Source: Pilasporangium apinafurcum (lineage: Eukaryota; Oomycota; Peronosporomycetes; Pythiales; Pythiaceae). Taken from it: 62,904 nucleotides of DNA. The notes beneath the pieces are model-generated. The model was not told where the DNA came from, searched no databases, and was given only the letters and a program-made list of their open reading frames with translations. A program made the translations under genes and the position numbers. Shown here in pieces: positions 20,967-32,421 of this stretch (position 1 is the first letter of the stretch; the number at the start of each line of letters is the position of its first letter). The stretch covers positions 993,744 through 1,056,647 of the forward strand of contig BCKE01000001.1 of assembly GCA_001600495.1 (NCBI GenBank), read 5' to 3'.

Positions 20967-21843
20967 GATAGTCGGTATGAGTTGCCCGTCAAATCGCACG
21001 TGTTAACTGCGTGTGAGGTGAGTTCTAACTCGTTGACGATCAAATTAACTGTGACACCCTGACTGCTGGATAAGGAAATGTTTCCAGTTGCAAAATGAAC
21101 AAATGCCAACAAAGTTGACGTGTTTGAACTTGCACATTTTGGTATTTCCTTTTGGGTTTATCACACCAACCAACGATTGTTGAAGATTTAAGCTCATCCT
21201 TTTGTACGATCAAATCAGAATGTAAGCTCAAATATTTCGATGTATAAGCGATAATGTGACGATGTGGCGATTCAAATGGATTCATTCCCAGTATCGGCAA
21301 AGTCATCAATATCATTGAGGTGCTGTTGCAGTTTGGAGAATGTGGCGCGCAAGCTGGATCTTCTCTGCTGAACAAGTTTGCGCGTCAGTAAATAGATATA
21401 AAAAAGGCGGAAGTATCCAATTGTTCTGAGTACATGTGGATTCGATGAGGAATAATGCACTTGCATTCTTTGATGGGATTACGCAAGCCATTCTTGCATG
21501 AACAACCACAGCGTTTTCTCATAAAAAACTATTTTGTTTAAGCCACTGAGCCATATAGACTCCAACGCAACCAAAGGAACAGACTAATTGCACGCGTAGG
21601 AGATGATTTGGATGGAAAAGGTTTGTTCACGAGGAGCCGAAAACGAAAATGAACTATATTGCCTTCACTGAATGATTGGCTGCGGATATGAGAAGACACA
21701 GCTTTGTTTTACTTTACCCACGCAGTACTTCACGCAAAAACATTAGTTTTGATTTTATTGCTTTAATGATGTCACATGACGCCCTGCTCTCTAAGCCACT
21801 CGCTATTCACGCCGCTTTTTAGAAAAACACAGTACAAGTTCGG
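20967..21843. other. Intergenic
   Basis: Upstream of PPT-E and downstream of psi-PPT-F. Nothing recognised; open frames at 21040-21509 have no motifs. Confidence 0.45.
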
Positions 21844-23010
21844 TTACGCATAAATAGCGTTCGAATTGACCGCAAGGTAAAAGTGCTTGCTATAGTTGTC
21901 TGCCTAAACACACGGAGTAACACCACCAAGCAATGGGTAACCTTTCACCCGACAGAGATGACTAATATTCACCAGCGGGTGCAGATGCAGATCACCACGT
22001 TAGTCTAACGTCTTCAGACCAAACGTACCACGTTCATACTCATCCATACCTTTCACATTGACAATCGTAAACTCTTCAAACTTGACCACAATCTCCTCAA
22101 CTGAGTTCACCCAGTTGTACCGACCAAATATCGAAGACTCCCAGGGAGTGATGACGCCATCCTCAAGTAAGGCGAAGAAATGATCCTGCTTGAATTTGGA
22201 GAAATTGGACTTGCGGCACATCTTTTTTAATGTGCAGCTTAAGTTATAGGCGCTGCATGTGTGGACATTGTTGACATAAGGCAGAAAGGTATTCATCTGC
22301 AAGAACCTATCCTTGATTGGGATCCAATTGTGATGAGCAATGGCAGTATTGGCCAATTCTGGATGGTTGATCAGCACTTCTTCATAGTCTCTCTAGAAAA
22401 CTCCTCGATAGTCCGCCTCGAAGTAACTGGAGAAGTTGAATGTGGACTCAGGGGTCACTAGCGATCCTAAGAAGCTGACCGCCGCTAAAACCGAATTGTA
22501 ATCGATTGGTTCTGGACTGTTGAAACTGCCGTTCTATATACTCGCGAGGGAGACCAACAGCTGCACGTTGTGTTCGACCATCTCTTCTATCACAACACGA
22601 GCAGGCATTCCTCCCTGTGAGAATTCAATAAAAGTGTAACCGTTCTCGTACGTCTTGGTGTCCTTGGAAATGATTTCTCGGATCTGTGCAATTGCCGATT
22701 GCACTTGTATGTGTAGATCTTGTAACAAACGATCACCTGGACAGAAGCTGAGCTTGTTGAACGCACGATCTTCAGCGGTCAACTTGGTTTTGAAGTTGTC
22801 ACCTGAGTTCAGATAGGCAATGATGTCATGAACGTAAAAGACTAGGAGAGATGTTTTGTTGCTGGAGATTATCGTATATGTGCATTGTAGGGTAAGTAGA
22901 GTGGTCAATCCATACGCGAAGAGCAATGCAGACGATTCGCTGCCGTTGGTGAAATTGAAATTCAAGAATGAGGCGAAAAACTTACTTAGTATCTGATCTG
23001 CAATCAGCAA
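21844..23010 (-). pseudogene. psi-PPT-F: nearly full-length PPT gene with nonsense changes
   Basis: On the reverse strand the PPT alignment is collinear from VFYVHD (core strand) through FSQGG (catalytic Ser region), SPWESS-type sequence after the Asp loop, to the C-terminus ending at TAA 21844-21846. It carries in-frame stops at SLASI-stop-NG and GVF-stop-RDYEE, where relatives have Gln codons, plus further stops after KTLD and near the final Trp. The expected EEMDDHN has become EEMVEHN and no ATG-led signal peptide is visible. The first two stops are also present in the inverted copy at 25937, so the gene was already dead before that duplication. Confidence 0.85.
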
Positions 23011-23247
23011 AGATTAATAGCATAGTAATCGAGAAATAGCAATGCTGGGTTCAGATTTGATATCCCTATTTATTGACATCGAAGAAAGAAGCCTTGTTAA
23101 TGTCTTTTCCAATAAATCTAGGCGCATCGGCGGCCATCGAGTTTCAACAGTTTAACGCTGTTGAAGCAAATCTTTTGTGAATCATCAGCACACTCACATT
23201 GAAGTTCATCACCATCTGGCTTGTGAAATGGAAGGATTTATGTTGAC
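22115..23247. repeat. Left arm of a perfect 1,133-bp inverted repeat
   Basis: Reverse complement of 25700-26832. In every block I compared (both ends, the stop-codon regions and several internal segments) no difference was found. The outer boundary lies inside psi-PPT-F, which continues beyond it, so this is the source arm. The spacer of 2,452 bp contains intact PPT-G. Confidence 0.92.
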
Positions 23248-23890
23248 CGTATGGTCATCAGTATTGATAGATCACCTCATCACTGCGCACCCACATCTTT
23301 GTGTTGATGATGAACAGCGATATCTGCTGCTTTTCACATCACTTCGGCGACTAGTACTCTGAGGATATTCTGAAGTAATATTGAGTAACTGTATGGTTTG
23401 TTTAATGCCATGCTATTCCTTTAGTTTGCCAATGCTTGGTCTAGTTTTCGTTGATCCTAATGTTTTATGTCAAATGGCTGGTTCTTCTATCAATTCATTG
23501 CTTACCGTCGACCTTTACTACCTAGAAACCGGGTGTAATACCAGGATTCTGCACTCAACCGAAATGATTGATGTCGCTACCACATCCTTTGACCATGGCT
23601 GCAACTTGCTGACGCTATTCGGCGATCAAGACCACATCGGCAGCAATCTTCTGATGCATCTTATACACTACTTGAGCCCCAATGTGTCTAGGTGAGTTGG
23701 CACAGATGAGCAAAACTCGACATAATTCTAAGACATCAAATTACCGCAGCATCGAATTGGTGACCAGATGAGTCTATTTATTACGAACATACCCAAAGTA
23801 ACACAATATATGGTTGGATCTGCTTCAAAACCAATGTGTCAATATACAACAACTCTCTGTGTGTCATACGATATCGTCTTCTCTCTTCGT
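23248..23890. other. Inverted-repeat spacer, PPT-G downstream side
   Basis: Unique sequence between the left arm and the PPT-G stop. A plus-strand frame at about 23381-23695 has no recognisable domain or signal peptide; not called. Confidence 0.4.
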
Positions 23891-25000
23891 CTAACTGAAG
23901 CAGGCTGGGTCCATGAACGCCGCATAGATGTAGTCGTTGTACAATTTTGCCCACTCGCACGTTTCCGTGCCTCCATAAGGTACGGCATCACCGACCCAGC
24001 AGAGGTGACCAATGTTTTCGATCGTGTGCAGATGCAACCCGCCACGTTCATTCAGTGTTTTGAGACCATATGTGTCTTGTTGGTACTCCTCTGTGTCTTC
24101 CATGTTGATGATTGTCATGGACTCAAACTCGGTCTCAATTGCTTCCGAAGACGCCACGGTCGAGTACTGACCAAAGTGTGACATCTGCCACGGTCCAATC
24201 ACGTCTTCACGTGGTGAGGCAAAGAAATGACCCGCTTGCAATTTCAGGAAATTGTTGCGGAGGTGCTCTTTCTCACTGATGCACGTCGAGTTGTCTGGAT
24301 CACAGACATTGATGTTGTTGAGTCTCGGAAGGAAATTGTTGTATGCCAAGAAGTTTTCGTGCACGGGTGAGCGGATCTGCTGCACGATCGATCGATTCGC
24401 AAACTCAGGATGTGCAATGATGGCTTCGTCGAGATCACGTTGCATCTTTCCAGAGAAATCGGACTCGTTGTAGTCGGTCCAGTTGACGATTGAGTAGTCT
24501 GGGATCGCCAACGGACCAAGGAACTGTTGAAAAACCTCGGACAATGGAATATAGCTTTCGCCTGGTCCATCGAAAGCTCCGTTCACGGCACCAGACAGAC
24601 TGATGAACGCCTTGACATTGTGGTCGTCCATCTCTTCAATTACTGCACGAGCGATGTAGCCGCCCTGCGAAAAGCCAACGAAAACATAGCCATTCGCGTA
24701 AGCGTCAGAGTCGTTAGCGATGATGCTGCGAATCTCCGCCATTGCAAGCTGGATTTGCACGTACAGATCGATCGTCGAGCAGTCGTCCGGACAGAAGCTT
24801 AATTCGGTGAAGATTCGTCCTTCGGCCGTGAGGTTGGCCTTGTAATTGTCACCGGAGCTTGGAGACCCAGCGACACCATGGAAGTAGAAAATTGGTAGCG
24901 GCTTACTTTCGGCACAAATGGCACTACTGGCCACGATCGCTTGGGGGCTAAGTAGTGACACTACCAGCGTCGTGAGGAGCAAGGAGAGCAGTCGCGTCAT
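23891..25000 (-). CDS. PPT-G: secreted PPT-like hydrolase with altered Asp position
   Basis: Start placed at the ATG at 24998-25000 (signal peptide MTRLLSLLLTTLVVSLLS); 369 residues. Ser111 lies in GFSQGG, the same elbow as human PPT1, and His332 lies in NIGHLCW. At the catalytic Asp position this copy reads SPREDVIGP: the aligned residue is Glu265, with Asp266 beside it. PPT-C and PPT-D have Asp-Asp there, so Asp266 might substitute, or Glu might act. SLSGAVNG replaces SLAGAQNG. It is the only gene inside the inverted-repeat spacer. Family membership is firm; activity is less certain. Confidence 0.88.
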   Translation of the reverse strand: MTRLLSLLLTTLVVSLLSPQAIVASSAICAESKPLPIFYFHGVAGSPSSGDNYKANLTAEGRIFTELSFCPDDCSTIDLYVQIQLAMAEIRSIIANDSDAYANGYVFVGFSQGGYIARAVIEEMDDHNVKAFISLSGAVNGAFDGPGESYIPLSEVFQQFLGPLAIPDYSIVNWTDYNESDFSGKMQRDLDEAIIAHPEFANRSIVQQIRSPVHENFLAYNNFLPRLNNINVCDPDNSTCISEKEHLRNNFLKLQAGHFFASPREDVIGPWQMSHFGQYSTVASSEAIETEFESMTIINMEDTEEYQQDTYGLKTLNERGGLHLHTIENIGHLCWVGDAVPYGGTETCEWAKLYNDYIYAAFMDPACFS

Positions 25001-25699
25001 CGCGTTGGAGGCTGTTAAGCGCTTGATGAACAAGCAGATTAAAAAATGACTATGTCTCGACTGATGAAGATCAAAGTAATTTGGATAAGGAACCACAATT
25101 TAATAATTCATGATCATCGGTGTATGTTAGTTATTTTCCAAAGCGGATGATGATCAGCCTGTATTTAGTTGTTTACTTTGCACAGTTGAGCCGTATAGCT
25201 GAAATTGCATGCGCGAACTTCAACCACACATCCAAAAATGCATCCACATCATCACGCTAGCACAAAAACGACACAGATACACATGGAGCAAGATAGGATT
25301 TGATGTTGTTTGCGTATGTTACGAAGTATAAGCCATGGAGAAAAGATAGAATCTATCTCCTCTCAATATCGCCAGATTTCCCATAACAATGGTGATTAAG
25401 GTCATACTGGTCATCAAGACCATGCTGATATTTAACACGCTAAATACCATTCATCAGCCCCATCGCAATTCGCCCTTGTTGTTCTCCTCCATTAAGTAAT
25501 GTCGTCAATGCTAACGGTATAGTTTGTAGCCAAAGAGAGACTCAACACCGGTTCAGTCTGGTGTCAAGGTGTGGGTACAATCGAAAAACTTTGGTTCTTC
25601 TGTCAATGGCGTTGTACCACGTCGATTGGCAGGTCTGCTTGGACAAAAACTATTCAATTGCTTTTGATGCCGTGATCAGCACGTGTCCACAACTAGACA
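25001..25699. other. Inverted-repeat spacer, PPT-G upstream side
   Basis: Presumed PPT-G promoter region; no other gene or repeat recognised. Confidence 0.4.
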
Positions 25700-26832
25700 G
25701 TCAACATAAATCCTTCCATTTCACAAGCCAGATGGTGATGAACTTCAATGTGAGTGTGCTGATGATTCACAAAAGATTTGCTTCAACAGCGTTAAACTGT
25801 TGAAACTCGATGGCCGCCGATGCGCCTAGATTTATTGGAAAAGACATTAACAAGGCTTCTTTCTTCGATGTCAATAAATAGGGATATCAAATCTGAACCC
25901 AGCATTGCTATTTCTCGATTACTATGCTATTAATCTTTGCTGATTGCAGATCAGATACTAAGTAAGTTTTTCGCCTCATTCTTGAATTTCAATTTCACCA
26001 ACGGCAGCGAATCGTCTGCATTGCTCTTCGCGTATGGATTGACCACTCTACTTACCCTACAATGCACATATACGATAATCTCCAGCAACAAAACATCTCT
26101 CCTAGTCTTTTACGTTCATGACATCATTGCCTATCTGAACTCAGGTGACAACTTCAAAACCAAGTTGACCGCTGAAGATCGTGCGTTCAACAAGCTCAGC
26201 TTCTGTCCAGGTGATCGTTTGTTACAAGATCTACACATACAAGTGCAATCGGCAATTGCACAGATCCGAGAAATCATTTCCAAGGACACCAAGACGTACG
26301 AGAACGGTTACACTTTTATTGAATTCTCACAGGGAGGAATGCCTGCTCGTGTTGTGATAGAAGAGATGGTCGAACACAACGTGCAGCTGTTGGTCTCCCT
26401 CGCGAGTATATAGAACGGCAGTTTCAACAGTCCAGAACCAATCGATTACAATTCGGTTTTAGCGGCGGTCAGCTTCTTAGGATCGCTAGTGACCCCTGAG
26501 TCCACATTCAACTTCTCCAGTTACTTCGAGGCGGACTATCGAGGAGTTTTCTAGAGAGACTATGAAGAAGTGCTGATCAACCATCCAGAATTGGCCAATA
26601 CTGCCATTGCTCATCACAATTGGATCCCAATCAAGGATAGGTTCTTGCAGATGAATACCTTTCTGCCTTATGTCAACAATGTCCACACATGCAGCGCCTA
26701 TAACTTAAGCTGCACATTAAAAAAGATGTGCCGCAAGTCCAATTTCTCCAAATTCAAGCAGGATCATTTCTTCGCCTTACTTGAGGATGGCGTCATCACT
26801 CCCTGGGAGTCTTCGATATTTGGTCGGTACAA
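25700..26832. repeat. Right arm of the perfect 1,133-bp inverted repeat
   Basis: Reverse complement of 22115-23247. It ends abruptly inside the PPT coding remnant, after GGTCGGTACAA, where unrelated sequence begins, so this is the derived, inserted arm. Confidence 0.92.
25937..26832 (+). pseudogene. psi-PPT-F': 3'-truncated inverted duplicate of psi-PPT-F
   Basis: Carries the same FSQGG elbow, the same EEMVEHN change and the same two internal stop codons as psi-PPT-F. The C-terminal third with the catalytic His is missing because the duplicated block ends at 26832. Confidence 0.88.
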
Positions 26833-27239
26833 TTATGGCAGGTGAATGACCAAGCCCATCAATTGTAAAGGAATAAGCAGCGAGTATGTGGATGTATACA
26901 TAGCTGACATAGTAGCGCAATAGCCGTGTCAAAGTTTTGCGGTTTCTGTGTGTAGTCTATTGTACATCACCTTGAGCATTGTCGATAGGCAAATGTAATT
27001 CTTATCTGAGCAGTCAAAGTTGAAGGGTTCGGATAATCTGTTCCGCATAATTGATGGTATTACTAGAGGGCATCTTTCAAGCTGAGCATTACTAGAGTCG
27101 CTTTGATGTTCATGCACAACAACAAAAAAGTAGAGGATACCAATATCAGCACGGGCTCTGCTGCTACTGAAACTGCGTAGTTTGGAGCAAGTGACCACCG
27201 ATATCTGTGTAATGTTCATGCTTTTGCTTTGTGCTAATG
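26833..27239. other. Intergenic
   Basis: Between the inverted-repeat arm and the Fanzor2 relic; nothing recognised. Confidence 0.4.
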
Positions 27240-27830
27240 CCTCACAAGATCATGTGAGATATCGAAATATTGGTAACTCAGGGAGGATCTCCTATTTTTA
27301 TTTGGGTCCGACTTGACTAGCAAAAGCTAATTAAGAATAAGCGATCGCGAAGTAGGTATCTCCGACACCTGGACTCGGTCAATCCAGACGAGTAAGTGTT
27401 CATTCTTGAGAAAAGATGTCTCTAGCAGTCTTGACATCTCTATCAAGGACGAATTTGCAGTGAGGATATTCAAAGACTTTCTGGTGCTTCATCACGTGGT
27501 TGATTCTCCCACACTGAGAACAAGTCTTTACTGTATATTGTTCCTCACACTCGATTATCCTTCCTCCAGTCCTTTCTATCTTGTACTTGAGTAACATCTT
27601 GAACATGTAGTGAGACTACGTGAGCATTGCTCTTGACGCCTTGCTTGAAATCCTTTTTTGTTTGAACGTCATCGCTTCGCATCCGTTCTTGAGAAGAAGA
27701 ATGGCGCTAGAAAGGGCTCATCGAGGAGAATTTGAAACAAGTTACTGCTTCTATTCATAAGAGTTGCTTCGCTTAAAGAAAAAACACGTCGAAGTGTATC
27801 CTACTGATAGGAAAAATGGGGAATAGAAGT
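27240..27830 (-). mobile_element. Fanzor2/TnpB-like element relic, copy C
   Basis: Minus-strand element with both ends recognisable. The left end (27780-27830) reads CTTCTATTCCCCATTTTTC, then hairpin TCCTA-TCAG-TAGGA and GACGTGTTTTTTC, as in copy B. The right end (27240-27330) is shared with copy A and closes with CTCACA-N6-TGTGAG. The coding part (27400-27660) gives RAMLT-stop-SHYMFKMLLKYK, then EEQYTVKTCSQCG (RuvC-II side and first zinc knuckle). Next come EYPHC (second knuckle, one Cys lost) and KFVLDRDVKTARDIF (RuvC-III Asp). The N-terminal half and RuvC-I are deleted. Unlike copies A and B it keeps the zinc-knuckle region, so the deletion is independent. Confidence 0.8.
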
Positions 27831-28729
27831 TGGCTTCCATACCCAAAGTAGTATACTTTGTTTACACTAATATATGTAAAATACTTCCCTCATCAAAAGA
27901 ACACTCGAATATGATTAGCATCAAAACTGACCGACTGACGCCGACCACAACATGGCTGAGAAGACCGACACTGATGTTGCAGAGGACTGTCTCGGGTGCG
28001 TGAGGATTTGAACACGAGTTAGCTTTAACATCGATGCAGTGGTGATGATACTTTGTATCTGTCGCTCGTGCTTGTAGCTGTCGGATCACAGGAACTCTGA
28101 CGCTGTTGGGTGTCTCGACCTATTTCATCCATGAGCGCAGTAAGATCAAGCGCACAGATTTGGGGCAGCGGCGGTGGCTGCTTGCGTGTGCCGGTATGTT
28201 CGCTGTTGCTGGCGTGTGGAGAGCCACTACTGGACTATTTGCCAATGGAAATTCACCGAAAGTGGAGGAATAGGAACCTTGTACATGAAGGAAACTATCC
28301 TTGAAATGCCAACAAAAAATCGCACATGTCATCTTAAATAGCCTATATTTTCGCTTCTACTGCCCTACCAAACTAGCTCCTAGGTATGTTACAAAAAAGC
28401 AAAAAGAAAAAGAAAACAAATCACAGTGAGGGAGGATGGCAGAGCGCGAAAACAATGATTGCATGCCGCAAAAGCCGACCGTGCTGGCCAAAATCTGCTC
28501 CCCTTTCACCATCTCTACATCCTTGACACTTCTAGTCTCGAAGCCAGTTTTGCCTGATCATATTCCTTCACACTTGATGCACAGCCGCTCCTCAATATTT
28601 TGCATTCTTTATCGGTATTTTCTTCAACCGCTTTTTGTTTTCTTCCACCAGACAACTTTCACAATCACACCACCACACACCATGGTTCAGCTATTCACAT
28701 TTTTTACTCCATTATGACGCTGGAGTGAT
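27831..28729. other. Intergenic
   Basis: 3' flank of the bHLH-PAS gene plus sequence beyond the Fanzor2 relic. A plus-strand frame at 28436-28717 has an ATG but no recognisable domain; not called. Confidence 0.4.
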
Positions 28730-30124
28730 TTAAGAGAGAGGTAGCAGACTGCAGTGGAGGTTCGCCGGACGATGCATGCTGTCATGAATCATCGAGACCG
28801 ACACGAAGACCTATAAAAGTATATCCCAAGTCAGTCACTATCACTTTCATCGCCAAATTTACCAAATTGTCATAATTTTACCTTGCGATCACCAGTGTTG
28901 GAGAAATGCCACATCATCTTGCTCTGCGCTGATGCCATTTCACAGGACAAAATCTTGTTCACAAGCGCATACATCTTTGGTGCATCCGTCGCAGTACACA
29001 TCGTATACAGACTATGCAGCCGCAATTCATCAATATTCTTGTAACACAATTCCAAAAACAACGAGTTGGCTTCAACAATAGTGCCATCCAACTTAGCAAG
29101 TAAGCTCGGCATGCTGCTGTTCACGAATACGTCCTTGTAGGATGCTGATGAACCTTCAATGGATTCAACATGGTACCCATGGGAGTTCTGTGCACTAGCA
29201 GCAAACATGGACGATTCCATGTCCAGCGGATAGGAAGATTGCATGCCTGGCATCGACAGCGCAGGCACAGGCGAGGGCATGCTGTCAATCATGAACGTAT
29301 TGCCGTGTTTGTCCATAGTGTTACTTGGTGACGGAGCTGTGATGGAGAGTCTCGTCGGGGTTGGTGCTGAATGTCTTCGTGCACCGGGGGTAGAGCCACC
29401 TGCTGGTGGTGCAACTGGTGGAGGTTGATGATGATGATGATGAGCTAACCCTGCTAATTGATTTCTTGCCACTGGGTGAGTTTGGTTGCGTTCTAGGTGC
29501 GTGATGTAGTCCAATGTGGCCTGCAACACACTATATTTATCCTTTTTCGAGGAAGAGTACCCGGCAGCTTCAAGTTTACTGCGCAAGATGTCGAATTGGT
29601 TGCTGATACGCAGGATTCGCCGCTGTTCACGCAGGTTGTGCCGCTGTTTCTTGCTTAAATCACCATTCCCAGTGGTAGAGGAGATCGATGACCCACCCGG
29701 GGTCATGGGGGTCATCGGTGTCATTGGATACGGACTCTCGCATGATGACGATTCGCTAGAAGAAAGAGCATGACAAAATGAGTAAATTGCTCTAAGATCT
29801 AGTAAATATACTACTAGTCGAGGTGACAGTGCAAACTTACCCGTTGGACGTTTGGTCGATGAGATTAAGCTTGATGTGCATCGGATAAGGTGGCTGCTGT
29901 TCTACCTTTGGAGAGATGGTGCTGTAGGTGATCTCAAGCGATCCGTTCTTCTCTCTGCCAGTCGTCGTGGTCGACGTCGTCGCAGTAGTTGTTGGACAAC
30001 CACTTGTGTTCCCACGTGCACTATCGGCACTATCAGTAGTAGTAGTAGTAGTGGGCAATGGTGCACTGGGTCGAATAGGGTGGAGGGTCGCTGGACTGGA
30101 AGTAGCAGCCGGCATAGTCGCCAT
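28730..30124 (-). CDS. bHLH-PAS transcription regulator, three exons
   Basis: Exons read on the minus strand: 30124-29841, 29755-28882 and 28810-28730, with GT-AG introns of 85 and 71 bp; both joins keep frame. The 412-residue protein has a Thr/Ser-rich N-terminus, then a bHLH region (about 130-183: basic RHNLREQRRILR, loop, second helix ending YITHLE), a His/Pro-rich linker, and one PAS-like domain (about 302-412) containing MPSLLAKLDGTIVEANSLF. If the second intron were not spliced the protein would stop after KVKL, two codons into it; the spliced form adds VFVSVSMIHDSM, a typical final PAS strand. It is likely a nuclear DNA-binding factor; target and ligand are unknown. Confidence 0.85.
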
Positions 30125-32421
30125 ATGATTGAGAAAGAAAGAAAGAATAGGTAGAACAAGGAGGACGGAAGGGAGGGGAGGGGGGACCTTGGGCTTGACG
30201 TAGATGAGGACCCGAAGTACCAACACCACCGCGATTCGACAAATGCCACACACTCACTCTCGCGAGCGCAGCTGCCCTCTCATTTAACCCAAATGGTAAG
30301 ACTGTGAGGTGGAGTTCATGAGCATGACACCCCTTCCAACGAAATGGAAGTTCCATATCGTTACTTCAGAAGGACGCATCTTACCGCGTTGGCTTTTACA
30401 ATCAATATACCTTTATCTATCAATATAATCATTAAATTAATAACATTTTAAAGAGCTATTTATAAATAATAACAAATAATATGTTCACTATATATTTTAA
30501 TATATTCCGAAATATTGCCTTGAAGAAGATGAGAACATGCTGGAGATACGGTACTGTGCTTTATCCTCCACCTCTCCCTCCTCCTGGCTTGTCCTAGAAC
30601 ATCGTATTTCAGTACATTGCTTGACATGTCTATTAGTGCAAATCAGAACACAGATTTTACTTGACCCAGAACTGACCGGGTGCATTTTGGAGTGAGCAAA
30701 CACACTATTACGCAAAGAAGCCATAAATATTTGGGTACTCGTAGTCATTCAGGAATTCTCAGGAGGATGCTAATTGTGTTTGCTGCCTCCATGTCACATA
30801 CGGGAGATTTTTCGGGAGTCTCTATCCTCGTATTGATTTAAATGAATGATTCACGCTCTGTTTATGCCCACTTTGTTGAAAAGGATGAGAGGCTAACAGA
30901 AAACAGCCGACGACGAGGGAGGGAGGGAAGGAAGGAAGGACGGAGGGCAAGGGATTCTTCTCTTCGAGTTACTTCAGAAGATGCCAAAAATTCGTTCATA
31001 AAGTTCGCAATACTGGATACGATCAAGTGAGAAATGAAATGCCTTCTTTACGTCGATATTTATCTTCATATTTTGCTGAACTTGTTGATCTCTTTCTATT
31101 TTCTTCTTCGCTTTTACTTATTCAAAACGCTTGACGATTCTTCTAATCGGCGCGGCCTTGTCGATGACGCTGGCGTGTATGGCGACTATTTTACCAGTGT
31201 ACACTTAAGATCTCGGAGGATGTTGAGGAAGATGGTTGTGATTTCTCAAGAGTGGACTTTGGTGCATGAGCTTAGTGGCTTTTCTTCCCTTCTTCTCTTC
31301 CTGTATCTCAACCTTTTGGTTGCCATACAAAACTCAATTATCAGACAATCCCGAAAGGCCATGATTGCGTTTGCCCATCAATCACCCATTTCCAAGGAGG
31401 GTGCTACTGATTGTTCCCACCGCCATCACACCCATAGACATGATGAAGATAGCGGTATCTTGGCGCATCTTAGCTTTACAGTAGATCCTTGGCTTATCTA
31501 CGACACGAATAAAATTTCCTTTCAGCCATTTTCTTCGATGCAGACGAGGACTCTGAACTGATGGCTGCGAGCACGGTTGATTTACTGAAGCCATATTCCA
31601 TGTTCTACCTATTTTTATGAGAATAATCGGCAAATCTACTGATGCAGATGGGCTGAAGTAGCAGTAGTATCGCCTTTGAGGAGAATACTCTCATATCTTC
31701 CTCTATTTTGGATTTAGCCATGCAGAGAAGCGAGTAAACTGGAGCCACAAGGTCCATTTGAGGGAAACGGCATCTGACTGTGTGTTTCTCATTCTTTTAT
31801 GAGCAGCATTGTCGATTTCTACATTTTTAGTTGAGGCTATTTTTGATGCAGTACACTTTCGCGATGAAGTGAAGAGACAGATGGAACAAGTAGTGTAAAA
31901 CCGCTAGAGCTCACTCATCCACTCATGGCTCCATTGATACGCATTTTCTGTTCCCTGCTCCTTCCAATATATGTTCTGACTTTGAAGGAGAAATGACTAA
32001 CCAGCGTCAGAGCGAATCGGCTTACTCATCGCTCTTTTCTATGACGTAAGCGCTTTACGATCGCGACGTCAGCGAATGCTACAGCAAAAAGAACCCATTT
32101 TGTCTGGATGAGCACTCGCCTTGTAGCCAAAGAACAAGCTGTTGCTGTGAGTGTACCCATGTCATCAATTTTAAACAAAGTTTTTTTTAACTGCAGCGTA
32201 TTTTGATATCTTTGGGAAATAGCAAAATAACATCGTTATTTAACCTGATCGGACTGATTCCGGCCCAAAATAGAATCAGAAGTAGGACTTCACCTCCAAA
32301 GGACGTGGAAGGTGAAACTACTACCGCCGCCAAGTTAACCACGAAGAATAGGAGGCTGCTCACTAGACACCTCATCAATTATCTGTCAAGGAAATCCCTT
32401 GAGTTGCGTTGCCAGGTGGAC
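30125..32421. other. 2.3-kb stretch without a supported gene
   Basis: Divergent upstream region of the bHLH-PAS and RSPH3 genes. It contains an AT-rich block (30400-30510) and a purine tract of GGGA/GGAA repeats (about 30912-30945). A frame at 31034-31561 starts with a hydrophobic stretch but has no family features, and I do not call it. ATF/CRE-like TGACGTAAG and GACGTC sites lie near 32042-32070. Confidence 0.45.

Noticed and set aside
27985-28060. Second tRNA-like T loop (TTCAAAT on the minus strand)
   Set aside because: The five-base T stem does not pair and the rest of the cloverleaf is absent.
31034-31561. 175-codon open frame with a hydrophobic start
   Set aside because: No homologous features, AT-rich composition and no supporting splice or promoter signals; probably chance.
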